Shown here one piece after another: positions 1 to 7,515 of a stretch of DNA of 26,808 bases; the first letter of the stretch is position 1, and each line of letters starts with the position of its first letter. The position numbers and the translations under genes were made by a program. Below the pieces are notes generated by a model, which was not told where the DNA came from, ran no database searches, and saw nothing but the letters and a program-made list of their open reading frames with translations. This stretch comes from JAGLTA01 sp034660735. Its GTDB lineage: Bacteria; Patescibacteriota; Patescibacteriia; JAACEG01. The stretch spans positions 1 through 26,808 of the forward strand of contig JAYEJQ010000010.1 in the NCBI GenBank assembly GCA_034660735.1. The letters run 5' to 3'.

Positions 1-1860
1 AGTGCCGATCGCGTCTTCAAACATATCCGGCAAACCATCGCCATCGCTGTCAGCGCCTGTTAAATTATTTGAACCAATTTGTATCTTTTCTAAATTTGCG
101 TTAGTAATCCCTATCCCCTGATCCCGCATTACTGAAAATGCGTCAGCGGGACGACCAAGGTAAGACACTGTCTTAGTGTTTGAATTAATATAATACGCTT
201 CGCCATTATCTTCTACTTTAAGTATAATTTTACCTTTAAGGCGATCTGCCATAGCGCTTCCGTGAATTTTATTTTTCGCTTGAATATATTTTTGATCGTC
301 TTCATAGCTTTTAGCCAATGGCTTTAACAAATAACTGTCAATTTTATTTTTTATCTCTTTGCCTGCAATTTCTTCTGAAGCAAACCCTAAAACATATTCA
401 TCACCGATAATAATTAACGGAACGCCTGCTGAACTAATTTGATGTTTAGCAACTGCTTGCTGATATAGCTTATTATTATCTTCATTGTTATAAACTTCAT
501 AACTGTTTATTTTTAAATAAGAATGTGAATATTCTAATTTATCCAAGAATGATTTTGCTTTATCGCAATGCGGACAATTTTCTCCAATAAAAAGATCAAC
601 TTCAAATTTCACAGCTTCTTCTGAATTCTGCCCGTTAATTAAATACAAATCTTCATCCATTTCAACTTTAGCAAAATCCCTGCGTATTTTTGTTAAAAAA
701 TATTCTTTGTCTCCTATTATCTCTTTGAGCCCTTCTAAATTACCATCATAAACTTCTTCTTCCATTTTTATTAATTTTTCAGCATTTATACTTTCCGCAT
801 ATTCGTTGCTAAATCCCGGAGCCTTCATTTGGTTATCCGTTAAAATATACAATAATATTTCATTTGTTTTTGAAGATTCACTTGGATCTTCTGGCACCCT
901 TGTGGACATTTGGGATATTTTTAATGGGTAGACAATGGAATTACTGGAAAAACTGATTTTGATCGGTTCAATATAATCACTATATTTACCAATTTTATCA
1001 GAATTTAATTCTGAAAAAATTTCATTTATTTTTCCTTCAACTTCATTTTTAGCATCAATCCAATCTTCATCAGTTCTTATATCTAAAGCTTCTTTAATTT
1101 CATTGAATCCTTCTATTGAATTTTTGCGTTCAATATCGTTTGATTCACTTGGAACTAATATCATTAATATCGGTAATGATTTTTGGAATTGTTCAAAATT
1201 ATTATTTTTAAAAGAATTTGTATAATAATCTGCAAATTTTTCGGAAAAATTTTCTTGGTTCACATCGCTGTCAATTTTTTTAAATTCTTCAACAGCTTGT
1301 TTAATTTTACTTTCTAGGTCAATTCTCACTGCCGTAAAATACCATTCTTTTTGAACATACCAATCAAGTAATTCTTTTGCTTCTTGATTTACTTTATAAT
1401 CATTATTATTTAACCAATCAAACAAACCGTCAGTTCCTGACGCGGACAATACTGTTATTTCATAAATGCCGATATTTTTTTGGCTATGAACAACAACATT
1501 TGATTCTCCTGCTACCAAATCCTTATTGCCTTCTGCATCATTAAAATAATTTCGCATTTCTTCTCCTGTCACTATTGATAATTCCGTAAAAATATCTTTT
1601 GGGGCTTTGCTCGCTTTAGGATAGCTTGGCGTTGGTATTACCCAAACAAATTCATTAGTCTCTCCTTCATAATTAACTTTTAAATATAAATCTTCTTCAC
1701 CGTTTTTATAAACGATTAAAGATGTTTGCGACGGTTCATAAATATCTTTATAATCCCATTGATAAGGAATCATTCCGCCGTCAGCTTTTAATTGCAATGG
1801 CTGGCAGATAAAAATTACTGCCAGCATTAAAATTGTTGTTTTGTAAATTGTTTTTCCCAT
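1..1860 (-). CDS. Secreted DUF2330 / CPHC thioredoxin-fold / CPR surface-module protein (3' end outside window)
   Basis: The frame is open for 620 codons from ATG at 1858-1860 and runs off the left edge, so the C-terminus is missing. Domains in order: signal peptide (about residues 1-26, hydrophobic core ILMLAVIFI); a DUF2330-like region (about 27-400, with EPSQTSLIVY and FVWVIPTP followed by a WYFTAVRI segment, as in that family); a glutaredoxin/DsbA-like thioredoxin fold with the redox motif CPHC at 429-432 and a cis-Pro-like AGVPLIII segment; a module around 536-590 with GRPADAF and VEDNGEAYYI that I associate with CPR surface proteins; and a Ca-binding DSDGDGLPD motif near 606-614. It lies 35 nt behind ftsL on the same strand. 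A role in envelope thiol redox chemistry is inference; DUF2330 itself has no assigned function. No Shine-Dalgarno; the start is preceded by AAATTT. Confidence 0.8.
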   Translation of the reverse strand, partial: MGKTIYKTTILMLAVIFICQPLQLKADGGMIPYQWDYKDIYEPSQTSLIVYKNGEEDLYLKVNYEGETNEFVWVIPTPSYPKASKAPKDIFTELSIVTGEEMRNYFNDAEGNKDLVAGESNVVVHSQKNIGIYEITVLSASGTDGLFDWLNNNDYKVNQEAKELLDWYVQKEWYFTAVRIDLESKIKQAVEEFKKIDSDVNQENFSEKFADYYTNSFKNNNFEQFQKSLPILMILVPSESNDIERKNSIEGFNEIKEALDIRTDEDWIDAKNEVEGKINEIFSELNSDKIGKYSDYIEPIKISFSSNSIVYPLKISQMSTRVPEDPSESSKTNEILLYILTDNQMKAPGFSNEYAESINAEKLIKMEEEVYDGNLEGLKEIIGDKEYFLTKIRRDFAKVEMDEDLYLINGQNSEEAVKFEVDLFIGENCPHCDKAKSFLDKLEYSHSYLKINSYEVYNNEDNNKLYQQAVAKHQISSAGVPLIIIGDEYVLGFASEEIAGKEIKNKIDSYLLKPLAKSYEDDQKYIQAKNKIHGSAMADRLKGKIILKVEDNGEAYYINSNTKTVSYLGRPADAFSVMRDQGIGITNANLEKIQIGSNNLTGADSDGDGLPDMFEDAIGT

Positions 1861-1895
1861 AAATTTTAATTATTTAAATTATTTTTTATTAAATT

Positions 1896-2222
1896 CTATT
1901 CCGCGCGCGCCATTGCTTTAGCAGGTTCCATATATTTTACATTTTCAACAGGAATAAATCCTAAATCGCTTAATCGTCTTTTTACGCTTGCCGTTGACTG
2001 CGACTCAGCCACTTTTTTCTTTAATAATTTATTGCTATCCTGTAATTCAACAATCCTATTTTTTAAACTATTAATTTTATAAATAGAAACGGATGATTCG
2101 CTTATTTGCGCGACATAAAAAAATATAAAATTTATTAACAATATTAACACCGTTGCTCTTAACATTAAAGAAAATTTTTTCTTGCTCCCTATCCTATTTT
2201 TTAATTTTAAAAATTTAACCAT
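1896..2222 (-). CDS. ftsL: FtsL-like division protein
   Basis: A 108-residue bitopic protein: basic N-terminus (about 1-20, KLKNRIGSKKK), one membrane helix (about 22-42), then a coiled coil rich in Leu/Lys/Glu (about 50-75) and a short tail with LGFIPVENVKYM. This is the architecture of FtsL/DivIC-type septum proteins, which bridge the divisome core to the peptidoglycan synthases. Sequence alone is weakly conserved in this family; the position decides it, because ftsL directly follows rsmH in most dcw clusters and here starts 5 nt after the rsmH stop. The next gene expected in the canonical order (ftsI) is absent and is replaced by the DUF2330 protein. Confidence 0.75.
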   Translation of the reverse strand: MVKFLKLKNRIGSKKKFSLMLRATVLILLINFIFFYVAQISESSVSIYKINSLKNRIVELQDSNKLLKKKVAESQSTASVKRRLSDLGFIPVENVKYMEPAKAMARAE

Positions 2223-2227
2223 ATTTT

Positions 2228-3265
2228 TTAAATTTTTTCAATAACTCTTAATTTAGCGCTACGAGCGCGAGGATTTTCCCTGATCTTTTGATATTCAACT
2301 TTAATCACTTTTTTATTGATTATTTTTATCAACCCAGTTTTTTCAACAGAAACTCCGTCCGCGTTGGCGAACGGAATTCTGCCTGCGCGACAAGTATGAT
2401 TATTTAATGCTATGCTTTTAAAAAAATATTTAACAATCCTATCTTCCAAAGAATGAAAAGTTATAACCGCCAATCTCCCTCCTGAAGACAAAGAATTAAC
2501 TGCTTGTGGCAAAAAATTTTTAATATTTTCCAATTCATTATTAACCGCTATTCTCAGCGCTTGAAAAACTTTAGTTGCAGGGCTTATTTTTCCGCGGCGA
2601 TGTTTTACTTTTTCAATAATACTCACTAGTTGCAAAGTTGTTTTAATTCTATTTTTTTTCCGTTCTTCAATAATCCGCGAAGCGATTTTACTAGCCATCC
2701 ACTCTTCTCCATATTCCCTAAAAATCGTTTCCAACTCTTTCGAACTCCATTGATTTATGATTTCCTCAGCCGTTAAACTTTTCTGACATCCGACATCCGA
2801 CCTCCGACCTCCGACATCCGACATCCGACCTCCGACATCCGACATCCGACCTCCGACATCCGACCTCCGACCTCCGAACCTCATATCAAGTGGTCCTTCT
2901 CTTAAAAAACTAAACCCCTTACTTCCATCTTCTATCTGATCTGACGAAAAACCGAAGTCAACTATTATTCCATTAACAGAACTAAAATTGTGTTCACTGA
3001 TAATTTTTTCCAAATTTACAAAATTATCATTAACTAAAACCAAATTTTCCCTTAATTCTTGATTTTTAATTCTTAATTCATAATTTTTAATCGCTTCTTT
3101 ATCTAAATCTATTGCTAAAACTTTACCATCAGGAACAACTCTTTCTAATATCGCATTCGTATGCCCGCCGCCACCCAAAGTGCAGTCTATAAAATTCTGC
3201 CCTTTTTGCGGATTTAAATATTCCAAAACTTCCTTTAATAAAACTGGCTTATGCAAAGTATCCAT
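2228..3265 (-). CDS. rsmH: 16S rRNA (cytosine-1402-N4)-methyltransferase RsmH (MraW)
   Basis: RsmH methylates N4 of C1402 in the 16S rRNA decoding centre using S-adenosylmethionine. Visible family features: N-terminal HKPVLLKEVLEYL, SAM-binding loop DCTLGGGGHT (28-36), AIDLDKEAI (51-59), GFSFLREGPLDMR (117-129), the helical domain, and the C-terminal ITFHSLEDRIVK and NPRARSAKLRV. At 345 residues it is longer than the usual 300-315 because of an insertion at 131-159 made of four GGR(R/M)SDV heptapeptides, placed between LDMRF and LTAEEI next to the SAM pocket; at DNA level this is a 7-bp tandem repeat. A second low-complexity stretch, NYELRIKNQELR (61-72), matches another simple repeat commonly seen as non-coding filler. 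All core motifs remain in frame, so the enzyme is probably functional. It starts 6 nt after the small membrane-protein gene. Confidence 0.93.
   Translation of the reverse strand: MDTLHKPVLLKEVLEYLNPQKGQNFIDCTLGGGGHTNAILERVVPDGKVLAIDLDKEAIKNYELRIKNQELRENLVLVNDNFVNLEKIISEHNFSSVNGIIVDFGFSSDQIEDGSKGFSFLREGPLDMRFGGRRSDVGGRMSDVGGRMSDVGGRRSDVGCQKSLTAEEIINQWSSKELETIFREYGEEWMASKIASRIIEERKKNRIKTTLQLVSIIEKVKHRRGKISPATKVFQALRIAVNNELENIKNFLPQAVNSLSSGGRLAVITFHSLEDRIVKYFFKSIALNNHTCRAGRIPFANADGVSVEKTGLIKIINKKVIKVEYQKIRENPRARSAKLRVIEKI
2784..2878. repeat. Heptanucleotide tandem repeat inside rsmH
   Basis: About 13 consecutive units of 7 bp, CCGACAT or CCGACCT on the plus strand, with degenerate ends. Because 7 is not a multiple of 3, three units encode one seven-residue repeat; the gain or loss of one or two units would shift the frame. 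The AT/CT alternation shows units have diverged by point change or come from two unit types. The same heptamer (AGGTCGG on the plus strand) appears in valS near 8829-8842. Confidence 0.95.
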
Positions 3266-3271
3266 TTTGAT

Positions 3272-3550
3272 TTATTTATTTCTATCTTTTTTCTTTTTAA
3301 TCCAATTTACTATTTTTTCACCTAACGCCCATATAAGAATAATCAATCCAATTATTTCTAACCATGGCAATAATTCAAGAAAAACAACAGTAAAATTTGG
3401 GAATCTACTATAAAACGAAACTCTACAATATGGAGTTGGCTCGCAAATTAATGCCATCATAGTAATATTTATTATTATTTGCCCAATAAATAAACTAACC
3501 AGAAATATTAATCCGATAATCAATTTTTTATTATTTTTAAAAATTTTCAT
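3272..3550 (-). CDS. Small two-helix membrane protein, unknown function
   Basis: A 92-residue protein with a basic start (MKIFKNNKK), membrane helices at about 10-33 and 52-80, and a basic tail (KKKKDRNK). The loop between helices contains CEPTPYC, two cysteines that could pair outside the membrane. I do not recognise a family. It sits between the duplicated mraZ tail and rsmH, 6 nt before the rsmH start, so it is in the dcw transcript. It is not part of the canonical dcw order and may have arrived with the neighbouring DKNYY gene. Confidence 0.6.
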   Translation of the reverse strand: MKIFKNNKKLIIGLIFLVSLFIGQIIINITMMALICEPTPYCRVSFYSRFPNFTVVFLELLPWLEIIGLIILIWALGEKIVNWIKKKKDRNK

Positions 3551-3563
3551 TTCATTATCACAT

Positions 3564-3590
3564 TGTCACCATGAATTTATTTCAGGTTCT
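3564..3590 (+). repeat. Isolated left hairpin of the composite repeat family
   Basis: TGTCACCATGAATTTATTTC followed by AGGTTCT matches the left-end hairpin of the intact copies at 16866 and 21132, with a decayed stem. It directly abuts the duplicated mraZ tail. The matching right half of such an element lies at 5177-5283, on the other side of the DKNYY gene. Confidence 0.6.
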
Positions 3591-3663
3591 CAAAATGACT
3601 AAACTCCCATCTCTCCCAGCGCTTCCGCTATTTTTCCGCTTTTCTTTTCAGTATTTGATTTAT
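3587..3663 (-). pseudogene. Duplicated 3' end of mraZ
   Basis: Positions 3587-3656 are identical over 70 bp to 5305-5374, the last codons of mraZ plus its stop and 3' flank. One mismatch follows (3657), then six more matching bases. On the minus strand it would encode the MraZ tail NTEKKSGKIAEALGEMGV and the TAG stop, with no start. The stop of the DKNYY gene (3660-3662) falls within the edge of the duplicate. This is the scar of a duplication that placed the DKNYY gene between two copies of the mraZ end. Confidence 0.9.
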
Positions 3664-5162
3664 CTATAAAATGAAGGCTGAAAAAAAACTTTCGGATCAG
3701 CTCCTGAAACTATAGAAACCTCTCCTGAATCTATTTTGTATACAAAATTTTTATCTTTTGCATATTCATTCATAGTTTTGAAAGTTGTTGGATCGGCGCC
3801 TATGACTTTCTTGCCAGCATAATATACAAAAAATTTATCTCTCGCATAATTTTTAATATAATCAACATGATATATGCTTTCAAAAGTAACTAAATCAGCG
3901 CCTATGACTTTTTCGTGCCTATAATATACATAATTTTTGTCTTTTGAATAGCTATAATTTATAATTTCAAAAGTTGCTGGATCGGCGCCTATGATTTTTT
4001 CGTGCTTGTATTCGTCTTTATATATATAATATACATAATTTTTATCTTTCGTATAATTATGAATATAACTATGATATATAGTTTTAAATGTAACTGGATC
4101 AGCGCCTATAATCTTTTCGTGCTTATAATACACATAATTTTTGTCTTTCGCGTAATTTTCATTATATATAACTTCAAAGGTTAATGGATCAGCGCCTATA
4201 ATCTTTTCGTGTTCAAAATAGACATAATTTTTATCTTTTGAATAGTTCTCGTCTAAAATTTTAAAACTTTTTGTATCTGAAAATATTCTATTTTTATAAT
4301 ATATATAATTTTTATCCTTAAAAAGAGTATATGTATAATTTTTATCCTCGAAGTAAGTCTCTCGAAATTTTATAAAACTCTTAACGTCAACCCCTTTAAG
4401 TAATTTAAAATCAACATAAACTGTTTGATTGTCAATAATATAACCATCAAATATATTGAGTTTTGCGGAATCAATACAAAATGTTTTTGGATTGGCGCCT
4501 TCCAACTTTTTATCTTCGTAATAAATATTATTTTTATCTTTTGCAAATCCTATAAGATATTCGTCTGGTATTTCAAAAGTTGCTGAATCAGCTCCTTTTA
4601 TTTTTACATAAGATCCGTAATATAAAAAATAGACATTATTTTTATCTTTTGCATAATTATTATTATTTTTAAATGTTTCAAATGTTTTTGAATCAGCTCC
4701 TTTTAACTTTCCAGACTCAGAATAAACATTATTTTTGTCTTTCATATAATTTTTATTGTCCTTAGGTACTCTTAATGTTTTCGGGTCAGAATTTTCTATT
4801 TTTTCTCCAAAATAATAAACATTGTTTTTATCTACTGCTACTGCCACAAAAACCCTGTCTTTTATTATTCTAAAAGTTTTTATATGCGCATCTTCAACTT
4901 TTGAGCGCTTCCATCCATGTCCCATACTATTATAAATAGCAAAATAAATAAAATTATCGTCTTTATTATAATAATAATAACATTCCGTAGTGTTTTTATC
5001 TTCCCCATTTCTTAACTTAATTAATTTTACTGAATCCATCCGAATTTCATCTTTATTATTTTTATTATCTTTCAATAATAAAAATAATCCTCCGCTCCCT
5101 ATAATAATTATAAAAAATGAGATGAATAGAATAATTGCAACCCAAAATTTATTTAATTTCAT
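3660..5162 (-). CDS. DKNYY-type repeat protein, membrane-anchored
   Basis: A 500-residue protein with an N-terminal membrane anchor (about 7-30, VAIILFISFFIIIIG) and then about 13 imperfect repeats of roughly 25-35 residues built on DKN(N/Y)VYY...K(I/L)xGADPxTFE. This resembles the DKNYY repeat family, whose function is not established; such repeats probably form an extracellular beta-rich array. Repeats near the C-terminus (KHEKIIGADP) are much more alike than those near the N-terminus, which points to recent internal amplification. It is inserted between mraZ and rsmH, where dcw clusters normally have nothing, and is bracketed by a 70-bp direct repeat of the mraZ end. The start ATG is preceded by AAATTT, as for several genes here. 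Confidence 0.85.
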   Translation of the reverse strand: MKLNKFWVAIILFISFFIIIIGSGGLFLLLKDNKNNKDEIRMDSVKLIKLRNGEDKNTTECYYYYNKDDNFIYFAIYNSMGHGWKRSKVEDAHIKTFRIIKDRVFVAVAVDKNNVYYFGEKIENSDPKTLRVPKDNKNYMKDKNNVYSESGKLKGADSKTFETFKNNNNYAKDKNNVYFLYYGSYVKIKGADSATFEIPDEYLIGFAKDKNNIYYEDKKLEGANPKTFCIDSAKLNIFDGYIIDNQTVYVDFKLLKGVDVKSFIKFRETYFEDKNYTYTLFKDKNYIYYKNRIFSDTKSFKILDENYSKDKNYVYFEHEKIIGADPLTFEVIYNENYAKDKNYVYYKHEKIIGADPVTFKTIYHSYIHNYTKDKNYVYYIYKDEYKHEKIIGADPATFEIINYSYSKDKNYVYYRHEKVIGADLVTFESIYHVDYIKNYARDKFFVYYAGKKVIGADPTTFKTMNEYAKDKNFVYKIDSGEVSIVSGADPKVFFQPSFYR

Positions 5163-5176
5163 AAATTTATTTTTAT

Positions 5177-5283
5177 AAAACTTTAAATATCATGGTCTGT
5201 CTTGCTAAATAATATTTAATTAACAGTAAGCACATATCCTGAACTAAATTCAGAATGACAAAATATTTAATATAAAAAACTAA
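5177..5283 (+). repeat. Right half of a composite hairpin element
   Basis: Matches the right half of the copy at 21132-21330: AAAACTTTAAATATCAT, a TCTGT block, AATATTTAATTAACAG, a closing hairpin (ATCCTGAACTAAATTCAGAAT) ending TGACA, and the tail TATAAAAAACTA. The left half is missing here; a lone left hairpin is at 3564-3590. Confidence 0.75.
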
Positions 5284-5316
5284 CACTACTCGTTATTTTA
5301 CAATTTCTCAAAATGA

Positions 5317-5748
5317 CTAAACTCCCATCTCTCCCAGCGCTTCCGCTATTTTTCCGCTTTTCTTTTCAGTATTTAATTTATATTTATTCCAAATAGTTTC
5401 GTCCCAAATTTCCAAACGGTTATAAAGCCCTGCCACAATTATTCTTTTTTTAATATTGGCGAATCTACGCAAATAATCCGGCAAAACAACCCTTCCATTT
5501 TTATCAATTTTAACATCCATCGCGCCAGCAAGCATTAAACGCCCTATTGCGCGACTATCAGATTTTGAAAATGGCAACGCTGACAATTTACCTGCTAATT
5601 TCTCCCATTCTTCTTTTGTGTATAAAAACAGGCAATTATCCAACCCCCTCGTTACAACTGCTCCTCTTTTTAATTCAACGCGAAATTTAACAGGAATTGC
5701 CAATCTCCCCTTTTCATCTATATTATGCTGATATTCGCCAATAAACAT
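5317..5748 (-). CDS. mraZ: Transcriptional regulator MraZ
   Basis: MraZ is a DNA-binding repressor/activator of the dcw operon made of two SpoVT/AbrB-like halves that form an oligomeric ring. Both halves are visible: YQHNIDEKGRLAIPVKFR near the N-terminus, and MDVKIDKNGRVVLPDYLR in the second half, each with the DxxGR signature. I choose ATG at 5746-5748 (MFIGEYQHN, 143 residues), the usual family start. The longer frame beginning at 5787 would start inside a predicted operator and adds 13 residues without family resemblance. The 5' region carries three GTGG boxes at 10-bp spacing, so autoregulation is likely. The last 60 or so bases are duplicated at 3587-3663. Confidence 0.95.
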   Translation of the reverse strand: MFIGEYQHNIDEKGRLAIPVKFRVELKRGAVVTRGLDNCLFLYTKEEWEKLAGKLSALPFSKSDSRAIGRLMLAGAMDVKIDKNGRVVLPDYLRRFANIKKRIIVAGLYNRLEIWDETIWNKYKLNTEKKSGKIAEALGEMGV

Positions 5749-5772
5749 AATTATATTTATTAAATTAACTTT

Positions 5773-5797
5773 CCCACATTTATCCACATTCTACCAC
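5773..5797 (-). promoter_or_regulatory. MraZ-box operator array
   Basis: Read on the minus strand: GTGGT (5793-5797), GTGGA (5783-5787), GTGGG (5773-5777), each exactly 10 bp apart, so on the same DNA face. A fourth GTGGG is at 5814-5818 in the promoter spacer. Known MraZ proteins bind direct TGGG-type repeats with 5-nt spacers near the dcw promoter. The array lies just downstream of the predicted transcription start and upstream of the mraZ ATG, as expected for autoregulation. Confidence 0.8.
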
Positions 5798-5849
5798 TTA
5801 ATAACTATTATAACCCACTTTAAATGAATGTCAATTAAAGTTATCCACA
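5780..5849 (+). promoter_or_regulatory. Two perfect DnaA boxes
   Basis: TTATCCACA occurs at 5780-5788 and 5841-5849 on the plus strand, both exact matches to the DnaA-box consensus TTATNCACA, within the divergent mraZ/histidine-kinase region. The first overlaps an MraZ box. Their use by DnaA is inference. Confidence 0.5.
5807..5834 (-). promoter_or_regulatory. dcw operon promoter
   Basis: Minus strand: TTGACA (5829-5834), 16-bp spacer, TATAAT (5807-5812), both perfect sigma-70 consensus. The predicted start is near 5800, giving a leader of about 52 nt before the mraZ ATG at 5748. Confidence 0.85.
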
Positions 5850-5920
5850 ACAACAAAATAATTATTCCTTGTTTAAAAAACTATATTATTGTAAAATACA
5901 AATATTATAATAAATTCATT

Positions 5921-7459
5921 ATGAAATTTTTAATCAATATAATTATAGTTAGAAAAATATCGGCATTTTTATTGTTAGCGCTATCTTCTTTGATTATTTT
6001 TTTATTGACTGTTCTGTCTCTCAGCCATATTTTTTATTTTAATATAGATTATGTCGTTCTTTTTAATTCTATTGTTAGCTTGTTTGTCGCCATTGTATTC
6101 TTTGCTTCTGTAAAAACATTTTTTCAAAAAATTTTAAATAAATATTTTTTCTCACAATTACATAGTAAAGAAAAAATTTTAAATGATCTTATCCAAAAAA
6201 TTCCAAAGGTTTTAAATACTGAACAACTTCTTGATTTAATTATCTGCTCAAGCCGAGACGCAATGCAATTAAAAAAAATAAGCTTGTGGCTAACCAATGT
6301 GAGCGATAATAAATTTAAACAAATGATGTCGGTTGGATTTCATGAAAAAAATATCTTGAACTTAATAAAAAATAGACTGCTGCTACGTTACTTTTCTAAA
6401 ATCCGCCAGCCGATTATTTTGTCAAAATTAAAAACAATGATCAATAACTTATCTGATGACAGAATAAAAATAGGGCTATTAAAAATAATGGACGAAATGA
6501 AAAGAAAAAAAATAGAAATAATCCTGCCTTTAATTATAAGAAAAAAAATAATCGGCGTTTTAATTATAGGCAAAAAAAATGGTTATAAAGATTATAATAA
6601 GCAAGATATAATAATTTTAAAAACTATAGCGAGCCAATCGGCAATAGCCATTGAAAACGCGTTGCTTTACGAGCAAACGCAAAAATTCAACAAAACTATG
6701 CAGGCAGAGATTAAGAGAGCCACAAATCGCCTGCAAAAAGCCAATAAACAACTAAGAAAATTCGACAAGGCTAAATCAGAATTTATATCCATAGCTTCCC
6801 ATCAATTAAGAACACCGCTATCTATAATCAAAGGCTATATATCCTTAATTTCAGATGGAACTTATGGAAAATTAAATAAAAAACTTGCCGTTCCTATAAA
6901 TCAAGTTTACAAAAGCAACCAGCGAATGATTGATTTAATTGACGACTTATTGGATATAACGCGCATTGAAAGCAATAAAATTATTTTTAATTTTAAAAAA
7001 ATAAAATTAGAAAATTTAGCTAAGCAGACAATAGCTGAATTTCAGCCAATAGCGCAGGAAAAAAAATTGCGCTTAAAATTTAAATGTGAACAAAATATTC
7101 CAGCGGTTAAAATGGATAAAGTTAAAATAAAAGAGGTTCTAACTAATTTATTGGATAACGCGATTAAATATACTAACCAAGGATCTATAAATATAAATTT
7201 AAAATCAATAAAAAACAAAAGAGGAGGTTTTATAGTTTTATCAATAATAGATACTGGTTCTGGGATATATAAAGAAGATCTGCCGTTTATTTTTCAAAAA
7301 TTCTCTAGAGGAAATAAAAATTCTTTGATTCATACAGAAGGCATTGGGCTAGGGCTGTATGTATGCAAAAAAATAATTGAGGCACATAAAGGAAAAATCG
7401 GCGTAAAAAGCGCTGGTAAAAACAAAGGGTCTGAATTTTTCATAAAATTGCCAATTTAA
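5921..7459 (+). CDS. Sensor histidine kinase with GAF domain (orphan)
   Basis: Two membrane helices (about 12-33 and 43-67 from the chosen start) with almost no extracellular loop, a GAF-like sensor domain (about 100-255, with KKISLWLTN and IGVLIIGKKNGY), a coiled-coil linker, a DHp domain with the phospho-acceptor His294 in IASHQLRTPLS, and an HATPase domain with N box NLLDNAIKYT, G1 box DTGSGI and G2 box GIGLGLY. It should autophosphorylate and pass phosphate to a response regulator, but none is encoded in the window. I prefer ATG at 5921: the frame is open back to an ATG at 5828, but the extra 31 residues overlap the divergent promoter and look intergenic. A TATAAT at 5906-5911 would put transcription start almost on the ATG. 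Confidence 0.9.
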   Translation: MKFLINIIIVRKISAFLLLALSSLIIFLLTVLSLSHIFYFNIDYVVLFNSIVSLFVAIVFFASVKTFFQKILNKYFFSQLHSKEKILNDLIQKIPKVLNTEQLLDLIICSSRDAMQLKKISLWLTNVSDNKFKQMMSVGFHEKNILNLIKNRLLLRYFSKIRQPIILSKLKTMINNLSDDRIKIGLLKIMDEMKRKKIEIILPLIIRKKIIGVLIIGKKNGYKDYNKQDIIILKTIASQSAIAIENALLYEQTQKFNKTMQAEIKRATNRLQKANKQLRKFDKAKSEFISIASHQLRTPLSIIKGYISLISDGTYGKLNKKLAVPINQVYKSNQRMIDLIDDLLDITRIESNKIIFNFKKIKLENLAKQTIAEFQPIAQEKKLRLKFKCEQNIPAVKMDKVKIKEVLTNLLDNAIKYTNQGSININLKSIKNKRGGFIVLSIIDTGSGIYKEDLPFIFQKFSRGNKNSLIHTEGIGLGLYVCKKIIEAHKGKIGVKSAGKNKGSEFFIKLPI

Positions 7460-7515
7460 TGCTTGCGATTTTTTTTAAGACGATTATAATAAATAAATAA
7501 TTTTAAAATCGTTTT

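Noticed and set aside
2784..2878. CRISPR-like array
   Set aside because: Units are 7 bp and contiguous with no spacers; it is a simple tandem repeat.
3700..4800. CRISPR or direct-repeat array on DNA dot pattern
   Set aside because: The periodicity is explained by the DKNYY protein repeats in a continuous reading frame; the intervals encode protein and vary in length.
5749..5787. Longer MraZ start 13 codons upstream
   Set aside because: It begins within an MraZ box; the added residues do not resemble the family, and MFIGEY is the usual start region.
5780..5849. Chromosomal replication origin
   Set aside because: Only two DnaA boxes, no clear AT-rich unwinding trio and no dnaA, dnaN or gyrB nearby; regulatory use is the more modest reading.
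5828..5920. Longer start for the histidine kinase
   Set aside because: The extra 31 residues overlap the divergent promoter and a DnaA box and read like translated intergenic DNA; ATG at 5921 begins right before the first membrane helix.
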